NCBI RefSeq assembly: GCF_020991325.1
Contig: NZ_JAJMLX010000006.1
Span: 1-50,317 of the forward strand
DNA length: 50,317 nt
Direction of reading: 5' to 3'
Source of the DNA: Bordetella petrii
GTDB lineage: Bacteria > Pseudomonadota > Gammaproteobacteria > Burkholderiales > Burkholderiaceae_B
Part shown: one piece after another, positions 1-8,990 of the stretch
Numbering within the stretch: the stretch's first letter is position 1
Layout: every line of letters starts with the position of its first letter
Notes under the pieces: model-generated
Database searches by the model: none
What the model was told of the DNA's origin: nothing
Seen by the model: the letters and a program-made list of their open reading frames with translations, nothing else
Position numbers and translations under genes: made by a program

Positions 1-128
1 CGGCTGCCCCGGCCCAGCCGTCCGCCGAACAACCCGCCGCGGCCACGCCGCCGGCGGAAAAACCCGCCGAGCAGCCTGCCGAACAGCCCGTGCCTGGCCA
101 GCCCGAAGGCGCCAAGCCGGCGCAGTAA
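1..128 (+). CDS. secG: C-terminal tail of a Pro/Ala-rich protein, probably SecG (partial)
   Basis: Only the last 41 or so codons are present, ending at TAA 126-128. They encode a disordered tail rich in Ala, Pro, Gln and Glu that ends in GAKPAQ, with no folded domain. SecG of beta-proteobacteria, a small inner-membrane subunit of the Sec translocase, often ends in such a tail. In many proteobacteria secG lies just upstream of the tRNA-Leu with anticodon GAG, which is found here about 1 kb downstream. The identification rests on that synteny and on composition. Any Pro/Ala-rich protein could end this way, so the call is tentative. A strong terminator follows at 152-187. Confidence 0.5.
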   Translation, partial: AAPAQPSAEQPAAATPPAEKPAEQPAEQPVPGQPEGAKPAQ

Positions 129-151
129 GCTCGCGTTTGCGCGCCCGGCGC

Positions 152-187
152 AAAAAACCCGCAAGCCTGGCGGCCTGCGGGTTTTTT
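152..187. terminator. bidirectional rho-independent terminator
   Basis: A run of six A and CCCGCA (152-163) pairs with TGCGGG and a run of six T (176-187) around a 12-base loop. The stem is flanked by A on one side and T on the other, so it can stop transcription in both directions. It sits between the convergent secG-like gene and the HAD phosphatase gene and probably ends both transcripts. Confidence 0.85.
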
Positions 188-237
188 CATGGGCGGTTGT
201 TGATGGCCCGTTCCTGACAGGATGGCAAGCCTGCCTG

Positions 238-930
238 TCAGGCCGCTGCGGCGCCTGCCCGCGCCAGCAGTGCCGGCAAAGCCTGCATATCGTGGAATAC
301 CTGCGCCGCGCCTGCCCGCAACAGGGCCGCGGTGCCATGGTGGCCCGGTCCACCCGGGCTATAGCCGACCACCGTGGCGCCTGCCGCCACCCCGGCCGCG
401 GTGCCCGTTACTGTGTCTTCTATCACGGCGCATCGTTGCGGCGCCACACCCAGCGTGTGGGCAGCCGCCAGGTAGACATCGGGCGCCGGCTTGTTGCGCG
501 CTTGCTCCTGGCCACTGAAAATCCGCCCTTCGAAGTACTCATGCACGCCGACCTTGCGCAACTGCAGCTCTATCTTCGGTACATCCGCACCCGAGCCCAC
601 GGCGATCCGGCCGGCCAGCGTGCCGTGCAGCGCCTGTACCGCCTGCGCTGCGCCGGCAATGGCCTGCAGGTCTTGTTCCAGCGCCTGGTTGCGCCGGGCC
701 CGGAAATCAGCCAGCCATTCGGGCGTCAGGGCAAAGCCGGTGCGTGACTGGATCAGCGCGGCTTCGTCCTTCACGGTCTTGCCCACAAAAACCCGCAGCG
801 TCTCGTCCTGCGTAATGGGCCAGCCCAGCTCGCCCAGCATGGTGGACAGCACACGCGCCGTAATGGGTTCCGAATCCACCAGCACGCCGTCGCAGTCGAA
901 CAGCACGGCATCGAAAGGAAAAGCAGTCAT
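238..930 (-). CDS. HAD-superfamily hydrolase, phosphoglycolate/sugar-phosphate phosphatase-like
   Basis: A 230-residue soluble phosphatase-like protein of the haloacid dehalogenase superfamily, subfamily IA. Motif I, FDCDGVLVDSEP, lies at about residues 11-22 and supplies the nucleophile D12 and the acid/base D14. Motif II is the Ser in AVGSGAD, motif III the Lys in NKPAPDVY, and motif IV the acidic VIEDTVTG. The small helical cap between motifs I and II fits enzymes acting on small phosphate esters, but the substrate is unknown. The reading frame stays open upstream through the tRNA; ATG at 928-930, directly before TAFPFDAVLFD, is the natural start. The gene stands alone between secG and the tRNA, on the opposite strand to both. 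Confidence 0.88.
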   Translation of the reverse strand: MTAFPFDAVLFDCDGVLVDSEPITARVLSTMLGELGWPITQDETLRVFVGKTVKDEAALIQSRTGFALTPEWLADFRARRNQALEQDLQAIAGAAQAVQALHGTLAGRIAVGSGADVPKIELQLRKVGVHEYFEGRIFSGQEQARNKPAPDVYLAAAHTLGVAPQRCAVIEDTVTGTAAGVAAGATVVGYSPGGPGHHGTAALLRAGAAQVFHDMQALPALLARAGAAAA

Positions 931-1024
931 GAAGAAGAAGGCGAAAAAGTGACAGACTGGCCAGTGTAGCGGGGCGAGGCCCGCGCGCTTTGCTGTGCGC
1001 GGGTAATGGCCAGGGCAAACGTGA

Positions 1025-1030
1025 TAGAAT
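1025..1030 (+). promoter_or_regulatory. possible -10 element of the tRNA-Leu promoter
   Basis: TAGAAT lies about 80 bases upstream of the mature tRNA and is followed by an AT-rich then GC-rich leader, as is common for stable-RNA promoters. No convincing -35 element stands at the usual distance, so this is a weak call. Confidence 0.3.
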
Positions 1031-1109
1031 ATTGGACTTTTCGGGGCTGCCTGCCCAGGCGGCGCGGCTTCGAAGGCAGGGGGCGCGTCAAGCGTTCCTG
1101 GCCAACCCG

Positions 1110-1194
1110 GCCGACGTGGTGGAATTGGTAGACACGCTATCTTGAGGGGGTAGTGGCGAAAGCTGTGCGAGTTCGAGTCTCGCCGTCGGCACCA
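1110..1194 (+). tRNA. tRNA-Leu (anticodon GAG)
   Basis: A complete class II tRNA of 85 bases. The acceptor GCCGACG (1110-1116) pairs with CGTCGGC (1184-1190), followed by A and an encoded CCA at 1192-1194. The anticodon stem CTATC/GGTAG encloses the loop TTGAGGG, giving anticodon GAG, which reads CUU and CUC leucine codons. A long variable arm and the T-loop GTTCGAGTC are present. In many proteobacteria this tRNA follows secG, which supports the call on the left edge. A terminator hairpin follows 37 bases later. Confidence 0.97.
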
Positions 1195-1230
1195 AGTTGC
1201 AGTATCAGGTAGTGCACACAAGCACATCAA

Positions 1231-1264
1231 GCCCGCGAATCTCACCGAGAGCGCGGGTTTTTTG
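1231..1264 (+). terminator. rho-independent terminator after tRNA-Leu
   Basis: CCCGCG (1232-1237) pairs with CGCGGG (1252-1257) and is followed by a run of T at 1258-1263. Its position just after the tRNA fits the end of that transcript. Confidence 0.85.
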
Positions 1265-1386
1265 TTGCCTGTGCGTTTGCCCGTTGTATCGCTGAATACC
1301 TGGCTTTGCGCCTAGAGCCCGGTCAGGCTGTATGAATATTTAGCATCTTGTGGCTCATGTCGAAGGCATCGGCGTGTGGGGCAAAC

Positions 1387-1512
1387 GTGTTTACCAAATC
1401 CGATTTTATCGACATGAACTGGGGACATGTCGATGACGTAAACACTATCCATTGATATGTACGAATTTCTCAAAGAAATCGACATATTTCTTGGGGCGCC
1501 TAGAATCGCCCC
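1387..1512. repeat. cluster of three adjacent inverted repeats in an AT-rich gap
   Basis: The gap 1265-1553 contains no credible gene. It holds three inverted repeats in 126 bases. The first is nested: GTGTTTAC (1387-1394) with GTAAACAC (1438-1445) encloses ATCGACATG (1408-1416) with CATGTCGAT (1426-1434), all perfect. The second pairs ATATGT and ATTTCT (1455-1470) with AGAAAT and ACATAT (1474-1487). The third pairs GGGGCG (1493-1498) with CGCCCC (1507-1512). None has a T-run. They could be protein-binding sites, a structured RNA or the remains of a mobile element end. Confidence 0.6.
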
Positions 1513-1553
1513 CCTGTCTACTAAACGAGGGGAGCTAGTGAACAACGCTGTTA

Positions 1554-2231
1554 TCAGTTTTTCGAGGAGATGGAGTTCCCTCCATTGCGTTGTGACTCTT
1601 TCGAAGAGGCTATGTTGGCCAGATTTTCTGTCAGAACTCGAGAGTTGATCATCTTCTGAGCCAAGTCTTCCATGGCCCGCTGAAGACTCTTTTTTCCCGC
1701 TTCTGCTAAACGCTCATCACCATCTTGGCATCCGCCACTCGAATTGTCGGAGCGTGCTTCGCCTCGGGCTGTCGTCTGGAATAGAAGGCTTCCATTGCCG
1801 CCATAGGCCTTTGCTCGAATCGACAGTTCCGTGGTCGCTTCGGCGTTAACACTCCAAAAACCTTGGTCAAATCGAAGTCTGGGAGAGAAGTCCGATAGAT
1901 AAAAATCGAGAAAATACCCGTCGGGCTTGGCCTCTGATTGAGCATCAACGCGTAGCACTTGGGTGAAGGCACCTTCTAGCGTTTGCATGATCGACTCCGT
2001 TACCGCAGGCCCGATATCTACGGTATACGTATGGGCGCTACAGACGAAGCCAGTAGACGCTTTTCTCATCATGCCAGACAGCTCAGGGTCTACGCGTACA
2101 TATGCAGGGGCCTCAATTCTCCGATTCGGCATGATCTCTGAAGCGCCGCTCGCGCTAGGGACGTTGGATTTATAGGCACATCCACTCAGCAACAGCAGGG
2201 TTCCTGCTGCAAAAAGAATATAAAGTCTCAT
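1554..2231 (-). CDS. hypothetical lipoprotein
   Basis: A 225-residue protein with a type II signal peptide: MRLYIL, a hydrophobic core, then the lipobox LLSGC with Cys18 as the predicted lipidated residue. The mature part has no recognised domain. The segment DIGPAVTESIMQTLEGAF followed by beta-like strands is loosely reminiscent of YajG-like lipoproteins, but this is only an impression. Base composition and codon use are clearly more AT-rich than the surrounding genes, which suggests acquisition by transfer. It is flanked by an inverted-repeat cluster and a decayed regulator gene. The predicted location is the periplasmic face of a membrane; the function is unknown. Confidence 0.75.
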   Translation of the reverse strand: MRLYILFAAGTLLLLSGCAYKSNVPSASGASEIMPNRRIEAPAYVRVDPELSGMMRKASTGFVCSAHTYTVDIGPAVTESIMQTLEGAFTQVLRVDAQSEAKPDGYFLDFYLSDFSPRLRFDQGFWSVNAEATTELSIRAKAYGGNGSLLFQTTARGEARSDNSSGGCQDGDERLAEAGKKSLQRAMEDLAQKMINSRVLTENLANIASSKESQRNGGNSISSKN

Positions 2232-2365
2232 TTAGTTACATGTGTCTCAGGTTTGTTATAGGATCCGGGGAAGTTATGGCTTGCTGACCGGAGGAGTAAC
2301 GCTCATCTTCTTGTTTAATAAAACAAAAAGTAACTATATCAAAAAATACGTAATGCGTTGAATAT

Positions 2366-2382
2366 CGGCAATTGAATTGCCG
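2366..2382. promoter_or_regulatory. perfect 17-base palindrome, possible operator of the decayed regulator
   Basis: CGGCAATT (2366-2373), one central G, then AATTGCCG (2375-2382). It ends 25 bases before the ATG of the frameshifted helix-turn-helix gene at 2408, the usual place for an autoregulatory operator. The surrounding stretch 2232-2407 is AT-rich and holds no gene that I can support. Confidence 0.5.
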
Positions 2383-2407
2383 TGATCACTGCTCTTAAGG
2401 GGCCTCT

Positions 2408-2770
2408 ATGTATGACTACCTGAATGCGGTCTCGGCAATGTGCGGTTGGTTAACGGTTTTCACGTTGAAGAGATCAATGGGGAGGCTACGGTTCTTTTAA
2501 TGACGCCTACGAATCGCATCGGGTAATTGGTGGCACGCTAGTCGAGAAGCCCACGCTGACAGGCGACGAGGCCCGCTTCCTGCGCAAAGAGGTTGGAATT
2601 TCAGCGTGTGCTAGCGCAATTGCTGGATACGATGGAGCAGACCCAGTCCTTGGGGTAGCGCGGGGCCATGGTGCCTGACGGTGAGGGCCGGCTACTGAGG
2701 GCTCCTTACCTTGAAAGGGTAGATGGCAATGTAAGGGCGGCAGGAGCTGCTCGATCGGAGCATCGACTAG
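2408..2770 (+). pseudogene. frameshifted helix-turn-helix regulator (MqsA/YgiT-antitoxin-like type)
   Basis: No intact reading frame exists here, but joining three frames restores a recognisable protein. It starts MYDYL at 2408, continues CGLGNVRLVNGFHVEEI in a second frame from 2425, then NDAYESHRVIGGTLVEK and TGDEARFLRKEVG in a third frame from 2499. It resumes as QRVLAQLLDTMEQTQSLG, meets an in-frame TAG, then gives VPDGEGRLLRA and YLERVDGN. The order, an N-terminal CGL-NV block followed by a helix-turn-helix of the form LS-R-LA-LL---EQ-, matches regulators usually paired with small toxin genes. At least three frameshifts and one stop show decay. The 110 bases after it, up to 2880, hold nothing I can support. 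Confidence 0.65.
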
Positions 2771-2880
2771 TATTTGTACTCCCCCCATATCCCTGTCAGA
2801 CTGCGGGCATTGTCCGTTTCCGGGCTGCTTCAGCGGCCATGGCATCTGTTTCTGTAGGGTGGGGAAAAGTGTCTATTCAA

Positions 2881-3108
2881 ATGGCGAGCCGTTGCGGTGT
2901 GGTGCTGATGCTGGTGATGATGACCTCGGCGTGTTCTTCGGGCAGCAGTTCCAGCCCCGTGGGCCGCTTGTTCAACGAGTGCACGTGGTACCGCAGCGGG
3001 TGCATGTACGAAGGTTCGTACGAGGAAGGCGAGCGCGAATATGCGGAAGAGGAAGCGCAGCGGCTGAACCGGGCCCAGCTTCAAAGGCTGCGCAGTTCCG
3101 GGGGGTGA
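2881..3108 (+). CDS. small hypothetical lipoprotein
   Basis: A 75-residue protein that begins MASRCGVVLMLVMMTSAC, a lipoprotein signal with lipobox TSAC, followed by a Ser-rich linker and the segment NECTWYRSGCMYEGSYE. It ends in a charged helix, EREYAEEEAQRLNRAQ. The paired cysteines in the middle could form a disulfide. It resembles small conserved Alcaligenaceae lipoproteins of unknown function. An in-frame GTG at 2869, better placed after the purine-rich GGTGGGG, is an alternative start that would add four residues. The gene is convergent with the carrier gene at 3112, with only three bases between the stop codons. Confidence 0.7.
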   Translation: MASRCGVVLMLVMMTSACSSGSSSSPVGRLFNECTWYRSGCMYEGSYEEGEREYAEEEAQRLNRAQLQRLRSSGG

Positions 3109-3111
3109 CCA

Positions 3112-4296
<1,185 letters not shown>

Positions 4297-4524
4297 GCTC
4301 TCCCTGGTGTGCGCCGCCATCCGGGCCGTTCCACGGGAAGCGCCGCATTGCCTGATTTGGCACACAGTTTAAGCCCGGGCAGGGCGCGGGCGCTGGTTCG
4401 CCGCGGCCTGGACGCAGGGCAATAGCCCGTCAAGGTGACAGCCCGCCAGGCGTACACTGATTGAAATGCCGGCTGCTCGCCGCCGCACGCCTGCGCAGGC
4501 CCGCCGCGCTTTCCGGAGTAACCC

Positions 4525-5175
4525 ATGAATAAAGTCAAAATCGATTTTGTGTCCGACGTGGCCTGCCCCTGGTGCGCCGTGGGGCTGGGCGGCCTGCTGG
4601 AGGCCATCGACCGCATCGGGCCGGCGGCCGAATTCCAGATCCACATGCAGCCGTTCGAGTTGAATCCCGACATGCCCAAGGGCGGGCAGAACACGGGCGA
4701 ACGGTTGATGAAAAAGTATGGTTTCGACAAGCCCCGGCTGCAGGAGAACCGCCGGGTGATCGCCGAGCGTGCCGAGGCGGTGGGCATGCCCATGCACCAG
4801 ACCGACGACAGCCGTTCGTACAACACGTTCGATGCGCACCGGCTGCTGCACTGGGCGGGCACGGTTGGCCAGGCACAGCAGGTGGCGCTGAAGCGCAGCC
4901 TGCTGAAAACCTACCATTTCGATAACCGGGATACCAGCGAGGCCGACGTGCTGGTGCAGGCCGCGCGCGATGCGGGGCTGGACGCCGAGGCGGCGCGGGA
5001 GGTGGTGGCGTCTGGACGCTACGCCGCCGAGGTGCGCGCCGACCAGGACAAATGGCGCGGCCTGGGCATTTCGTCGGTGCCGTCGGTGATCATCAACGAC
5101 AAGTACCTGGTGTCCGGCGGGCAGCCGCCCGAGGTCTTCGAACAGGCGCTGCGCCAGGCGGCAGGCGGCGGCTGA
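4525..5175 (+). CDS. DsbA-family oxidoreductase, FrnE-like
   Basis: A 216-residue thioredoxin-fold protein with the redox motif CPWC at residues 14-17, just after the first strand (KIDFVSDVA). A helical insertion and the cis-proline segment SSVPSVIIND near residue 190 follow. It has no signal peptide, so it is cytoplasmic, unlike classical DsbA. The motifs DSRSYNTFDAHRLLHWA and PSVIINDKYLVSGGQ are typical of the FrnE/2-hydroxychromene-2-carboxylate isomerase-like group, whose members act as thiol-disulfide oxidoreductases or isomerases. ATG at 4525 is preceded by CCGGAG. The gene converges on the oxidoreductase gene ending at 5206. The substrate is unknown. Confidence 0.88.
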   Translation: MNKVKIDFVSDVACPWCAVGLGGLLEAIDRIGPAAEFQIHMQPFELNPDMPKGGQNTGERLMKKYGFDKPRLQENRRVIAERAEAVGMPMHQTDDSRSYNTFDAHRLLHWAGTVGQAQQVALKRSLLKTYHFDNRDTSEADVLVQAARDAGLDAEAAREVVASGRYAAEVRADQDKWRGLGISSVPSVIINDKYLVSGGQPPEVFEQALRQAAGGG

Positions 5176-5205
5176 GCCGCGGCCGCGCCACTCGCGCGCA
5201 CGCCG

Positions 5206-6393
5206 TCAGGACACCGCGCCCGCGCCGTATCTGCCGGCAAGCAATGCCCCGGTACTGAAGCGCTGGATGGAGTACGGGGCCAGGGACACGTCGGTGGGCA
5301 GGCCCAGGGCTTCCTGGGCCAGGATGCGCCCCACCATGGGCGACAGCTTGAATCCGTGTCCCGAAAACCCATACCCGACCACCAGACCCTCGATGCCGGG
5401 CAGCCGGCCCAGCACCGGGTTCCAGTCGGGCGTGACGTCGTACACGCCTGTCCATGACGAGGCGATGCCGGCGGCTTCGTAGGCGGGAAAGCGCGCGGCC
5501 ACCTGGCCGCCGATGTCGGCGATGTAGTCCATCGAGACGTCGCCTTGCTCCAGTTCCAGGGTGTCCAGTTTTTCGCCTGCCACGCCTTCGGCCACCATCA
5601 TCTGGCTGCCGCCGTAGCTGCGGCAGTACAGCATGCCGGGCGAGGCCAGGTCTTTGAAAACGGGCATGGAATACGCGTACCTGGCGGCCTGGCATTCCAG
5701 GGCCAGCACGGCGTGCCGTTCCGGCGCCAGGGGCAGGCCGTGGCCTGTCCAGGTTGCCAGTTCCGGTGTCCAGACGTTCTGCGTGCTGATGACGGTGGCG
5801 GCGTGGAAGTCGCCGGTGGATGTGGAGACGCCCGTGACCCTGCCCCGGTCGATCAGCAGGTTTTCCACCTGTACGTGCTCGCGCACGGTGACGCCGGCGC
5901 GGCGCGCGGCGCGGGCGAAGCTGGCGGCGGTCATGTAGGCGTCGGCGAAGCCCGCCTCGGGTTCGTAGCCTATCAGCGCGGCGTCGTCGAACTGGGCAAT
6001 CGGCAGAAGTCGGCGGGCTTGCGGCGGGTCCAGGGTTTCGACGGCGATTCCTTGTTCGCGCTGCTGCTGCAGCGTGGCGCGCAGCGCATCCAGTTTGTCG
6101 CCTTCGGGGGCGGCTATCAGGTAGCCGCACTTCACCAGCCCGCACGATGCATCATCGTCGCCCAGGTAGTCGGTGAAACGGCTGAATATCTGCCAGGAAT
6201 GCCGCGCCAGGTCGGCGTTCTCGCGGATCGAATAGTGGGTGCGCAGAATGCCCGACGACTGGGCGGTAGTACCGGCCCCGATGGTGCCGCGGTCTAGCAG
6301 CAGTACGTTCGCCGTGCCCAGCCGGGCAAGGTGGAACGCCACCGAACTTCCCATGACGCCAGCGCCTATGACCACTACGTCGTACGTATTCAC
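5206..6393 (-). CDS. FAD-dependent oxidoreductase, DAO family (sarcosine-oxidase-beta-like)
   Basis: A 395-residue flavoprotein of the D-amino-acid-oxidase/glycine-oxidase fold. The N-terminal dinucleotide-binding loop VIGAGVMGSSVAFHLA lies at residues 8-23, followed by the acidic LLLDRG. The C-terminal FAD-contact segment VGYGFSGHGFKLSP is typical of sarcosine oxidase beta subunits and related N-methylamino-acid oxidases. Such enzymes oxidise secondary or primary amines of small amino acids, releasing an aldehyde or imine. It is the last gene of a leftward run (hyuA, hyuB, oxidoreductase, Bug receptor, this gene), 70 bases after the receptor. A role in oxidising the product of the hydantoinase-like enzyme is an inference from that order. 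Confidence 0.85.
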   Translation of the reverse strand: MNTYDVVVIGAGVMGSSVAFHLARLGTANVLLLDRGTIGAGTTAQSSGILRTHYSIRENADLARHSWQIFSRFTDYLGDDDASCGLVKCGYLIAAPEGDKLDALRATLQQQREQGIAVETLDPPQARRLLPIAQFDDAALIGYEPEAGFADAYMTAASFARAARRAGVTVREHVQVENLLIDRGRVTGVSTSTGDFHAATVISTQNVWTPELATWTGHGLPLAPERHAVLALECQAARYAYSMPVFKDLASPGMLYCRSYGGSQMMVAEGVAGEKLDTLELEQGDVSMDYIADIGGQVAARFPAYEAAGIASSWTGVYDVTPDWNPVLGRLPGIEGLVVGYGFSGHGFKLSPMVGRILAQEALGLPTDVSLAPYSIQRFSTGALLAGRYGAGAVS

Positions 6394-6463
6394 GAATATC
6401 GTTTCCGTTCAAGGGTTGCGGCAGCGGGCCCCGTGCGGAACCCGCGCGTGGGTAGACGCGGTT

Positions 6464-7453
6464 TCAGGATGGCTTGATGCCGGCGGCTTCCACGTAGCCT
6501 TTCCAGCGCAGCTTGTCGGCCTTGACGAAAGCGTCGATCTCCTGGGGCGAGGCGGGCGGGAAGGTCAGGAACCCTTGCTGGGTATAGGTTTTCTGCACCG
6601 AGGGTTTGTCGATGGTGGCCTGGAATTCCTTGTGCAACACGTCGATGACGCTGGCGGGGGTCTTGCGGGGCGCGAACAGCGCGTGCCAGGTGACGACTTC
6701 GTAGTCGCTGTCGACCACGCTGGCGATGGTGGGCAGTTGCGGCGCCCAGGGCAGGGTTTCGGTGCTGGACACCGCCAGGGGCACCAGCTTGCCGGACTTG
6801 ACCAGCGGGTCCACCACCGACCATGCGTCGATGTGGAAAGTGTTGCGGCCGGCGGCCAGGTCGGACATGGCCGTCATATCCTTGTAGGGTACATGCAGCA
6901 CACCGGGTTCGCCGATTTTCTTGCAGAAAATGGTGCCCGCGATATGGCTGGACGTACCCACGCCGTACGAACTGAAGCTGCATTTGCCGGGGTCTTTGCG
7001 GATGTGCGCGATCAGTTCTTCCGCCGTTTTCACGCCCAGGCCGGCATGGGCCACCAGCACCAGCGGCAGCTTGGCGGTGCGCGACACGGCGGCGAAATCG
7101 TTGTCGGGGTCGAAGGGCAGGCTGCTGTACACGTAGGGGTTGATGCAGAAAGGCGTGGCGGTGGAATACAGCAGGGTGCTGCCGTCCGCGGGAGAAATCG
7201 CCACCTGCCGGGTGCCGATGTTGCCAGCCGCGCCGGGCTTGTTCTCGACGACGAAGTTGCCCAGCCGCTCGGCCACGTCGGCGACCAGCAGGCGGGCGAT
7301 GACGTCGGTGCTGCCGCCGGACCCGTAAGGCACGATGACGGACACCGGCCCGGAAGGATAGGCGCCCGATTTCGCCAGGACATGGCGGGGCAGGGCGGCG
7401 GCCCCGCACAGGCCCGCCAGGGCTTTCAATGCATTGCGACGCAGGTTGTTCAT
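6464..7453 (-). CDS. Bug-family (tripartite tricarboxylate type) periplasmic binding protein
   Basis: A 329-residue receptor with an N-terminal export signal, MNNLRRNALKALAG, whose twin Arg suggests possible Tat export, ending near LAKSGAYPSG. The mature start SVIVPYGSGGSTDVIARL is the hallmark of Bug proteins, and the central VGTSSHIAG and HVPYKDMTAM also fit. Bug receptors bind carboxylates, amides or amino acids and usually serve TctAB-type carriers. No TctA or TctB gene is present here, so it is an orphan receptor, common in Bordetella relatives. It lies between two flavin oxidoreductase genes, downstream of hyuAB, and probably supplies or senses the substrate of that pathway. Confidence 0.92.
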   Translation of the reverse strand: MNNLRRNALKALAGLCGAAALPRHVLAKSGAYPSGPVSVIVPYGSGGSTDVIARLLVADVAERLGNFVVENKPGAAGNIGTRQVAISPADGSTLLYSTATPFCINPYVYSSLPFDPDNDFAAVSRTAKLPLVLVAHAGLGVKTAEELIAHIRKDPGKCSFSSYGVGTSSHIAGTIFCKKIGEPGVLHVPYKDMTAMSDLAAGRNTFHIDAWSVVDPLVKSGKLVPLAVSSTETLPWAPQLPTIASVVDSDYEVVTWHALFAPRKTPASVIDVLHKEFQATIDKPSVQKTYTQQGFLTFPPASPQEIDAFVKADKLRWKGYVEAAGIKPS

Positions 7454-7498
7454 GGACTGCTCCTATAGTTAGATCTCATCCGATCCCTTATTCGCGGC

Positions 7499-7515
7499 CC
7501 CGGCATGTTGCCGGG
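7499..7515. terminator. GC-rich hairpin between oxidoreductase and Bug genes
   Basis: CCCGGCA (7499-7505) and TGCCGGG (7509-7515) form a perfect 7-base stem with a TGT loop inside the 171-base gap between two genes of one leftward run. There is no T-run. It could be a weak terminator, an mRNA stability element or a partial attenuator that lets the receptor be expressed at a different level. Confidence 0.4.
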
Positions 7516-7624
7516 ATCCGCATCGGACGGTGCGAGGCTGGCGCCGGCCTGGCCGCGCGCGTACGCATGGCCAGGCCGTTGCGGTGGACAGCTTATGATG
7601 CAGAGTCTGCCTCTGGCGCGCGGT

Positions 7625-8959
7625 TCAGCGAGCCCTCCAGTGGTCGTAGGCATCTCTCGCCTGGTACCAACTGCCTATGGCGAACAGAAACCACGTATTG
7701 CCGAAGTAAAAAGGATGGCCGGGAATTTCCCCCATGTCGAAAGCATTGATCGGATCACGGGACTGGGCGGCGATCTTGCGCCCCACGCTGTGTCCCAGGT
7801 AGCTCATCATGGCAACACCGCTGCCATTGCAACCCAGTGCGTAGTGCAGCCCGTCGGCCCCGCCGATGTGGGGCATGGAATCCAGTGTCATGGCCACCTT
7901 GCCGCCCCAGCTGTGGGTAATGCGCGTACCCGCCAGTTGGGGAAACCGCTTGGCCATGGCACGGTGCAGCAGCCGGGCGGTGGTTTCTTCGCTGGCGGGC
8001 GTGAAGCGGGCCCGCCCGCCGAACAGCAGGCGCCTGCCGTCGGGCGAAAGGCGGTAATGGTTGACCACGCGCCGCGATTCGGACACGGCGCGATTGGTGG
8101 GCAGCAGGCTGGCCGCCAGGTCCGGGCTCAGGGGCTCGGTGGCGATCATGTAGGTGGCGATGGGCACCACCTTGCGTTCCAGCCTGGCCAGGTTGGGCCC
8201 GGTGTAGCCGTTGGTGGCGATGACCACCTGCGTCGCACGCACGGTGCCGCGCGAGGTGGCTACCTCGTAGCCGCCGGGCACGCGGGTAATGCGCTCGACC
8301 GAGGTATTGCCCTGCACGCGCGCGCCGGCTTCGCGCGCGGCGCGCAGCATGCCGCCATACAGCTGGGCGGGGTGCAGGTGCCCGGCGCGCTCTATCAGCG
8401 CCGCCCCGTGATAGACGGACGAGCCGATCTCCGAAGCCAGGTCTTCACGGGGAATCATGCGCGCGTGCGATCCCGTGCAGGCATTCAACTGGTCGATGCG
8501 GTCTTTCCAGGCTTCGTAATGCTGGGGCACCCACATGGTGGTCAATCGGCCGGTCTTGTGCCAGCCGCACTGGATATCGTGAGCCTCGATCAGCGATTCG
8601 ACATAACTCATGGAATCCGCGGCGTCGCGCAGCCGCGCGGCCAGCAGGCGCTCGCGCTGTTGCGGGCTTTCTCCCACGGCGGCCAGCGCCTTCTTCTGCA
8701 CATTCACGCCGCCTGATACCTGGCCGCCCGAGCGGGTGCTGGCACCCTGGCCGGGCCGGCCCGCCTCGACCACCAGCGCGTCGATGCCAGCCTGCCGCAG
8801 GGTCAGCGCGCAGCACACGCCCGCGTAGCCGGCGCCCACGATCAGCACGTCGACGCTGGCGGGCAGGGTGTCCTCGCCGGGTTCGGGCGGTTCATAGGCC
8901 TCCCACCAGTAGGGGCGCCGCTGGAAGTCTGCTGCGTAGATGTCCGCTGAAGAAGCCAT
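7625..8959 (-). CDS. FAD-dependent oxidoreductase, DAO family (PuuB-like)
   Basis: A 444-residue flavoprotein. After a lead segment containing RRPYWWEAYEPPEP, the FAD loop VLIVGAGYAGVCCALTLRQ begins near residue 38. It then shows STRSGGQVSGGVN and, near the C-terminus, YALGCNGSGVAMMSYLG. This architecture matches gamma-glutamylputrescine oxidase (PuuB) and related amine or amino-acid oxidases. ATG at 8957-8959 was chosen because AGGAACC precedes it; upstream in-frame codons would run into hyuB. It lies 31 bases after hyuB in the same direction. With the second DAO oxidase of the run it suggests two successive or alternative oxidations of an amine-bearing product. The substrate is not known. 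Confidence 0.87.
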   Translation of the reverse strand: MASSADIYAADFQRRPYWWEAYEPPEPGEDTLPASVDVLIVGAGYAGVCCALTLRQAGIDALVVEAGRPGQGASTRSGGQVSGGVNVQKKALAAVGESPQQRERLLAARLRDAADSMSYVESLIEAHDIQCGWHKTGRLTTMWVPQHYEAWKDRIDQLNACTGSHARMIPREDLASEIGSSVYHGAALIERAGHLHPAQLYGGMLRAAREAGARVQGNTSVERITRVPGGYEVATSRGTVRATQVVIATNGYTGPNLARLERKVVPIATYMIATEPLSPDLAASLLPTNRAVSESRRVVNHYRLSPDGRRLLFGGRARFTPASEETTARLLHRAMAKRFPQLAGTRITHSWGGKVAMTLDSMPHIGGADGLHYALGCNGSGVAMMSYLGHSVGRKIAAQSRDPINAFDMGEIPGHPFYFGNTWFLFAIGSWYQARDAYDHWRAR

Positions 8960-8990
8960 ACAAGGTTCCTGGTGGCTGGAGGCGAGGTTT

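Noticed and set aside
1312-1545. Reading frame of 77 codons on the minus strand after the tRNA terminator
   Set aside because: It overlaps the whole inverted-repeat cluster, has no ribosome site and no recognisable protein features.
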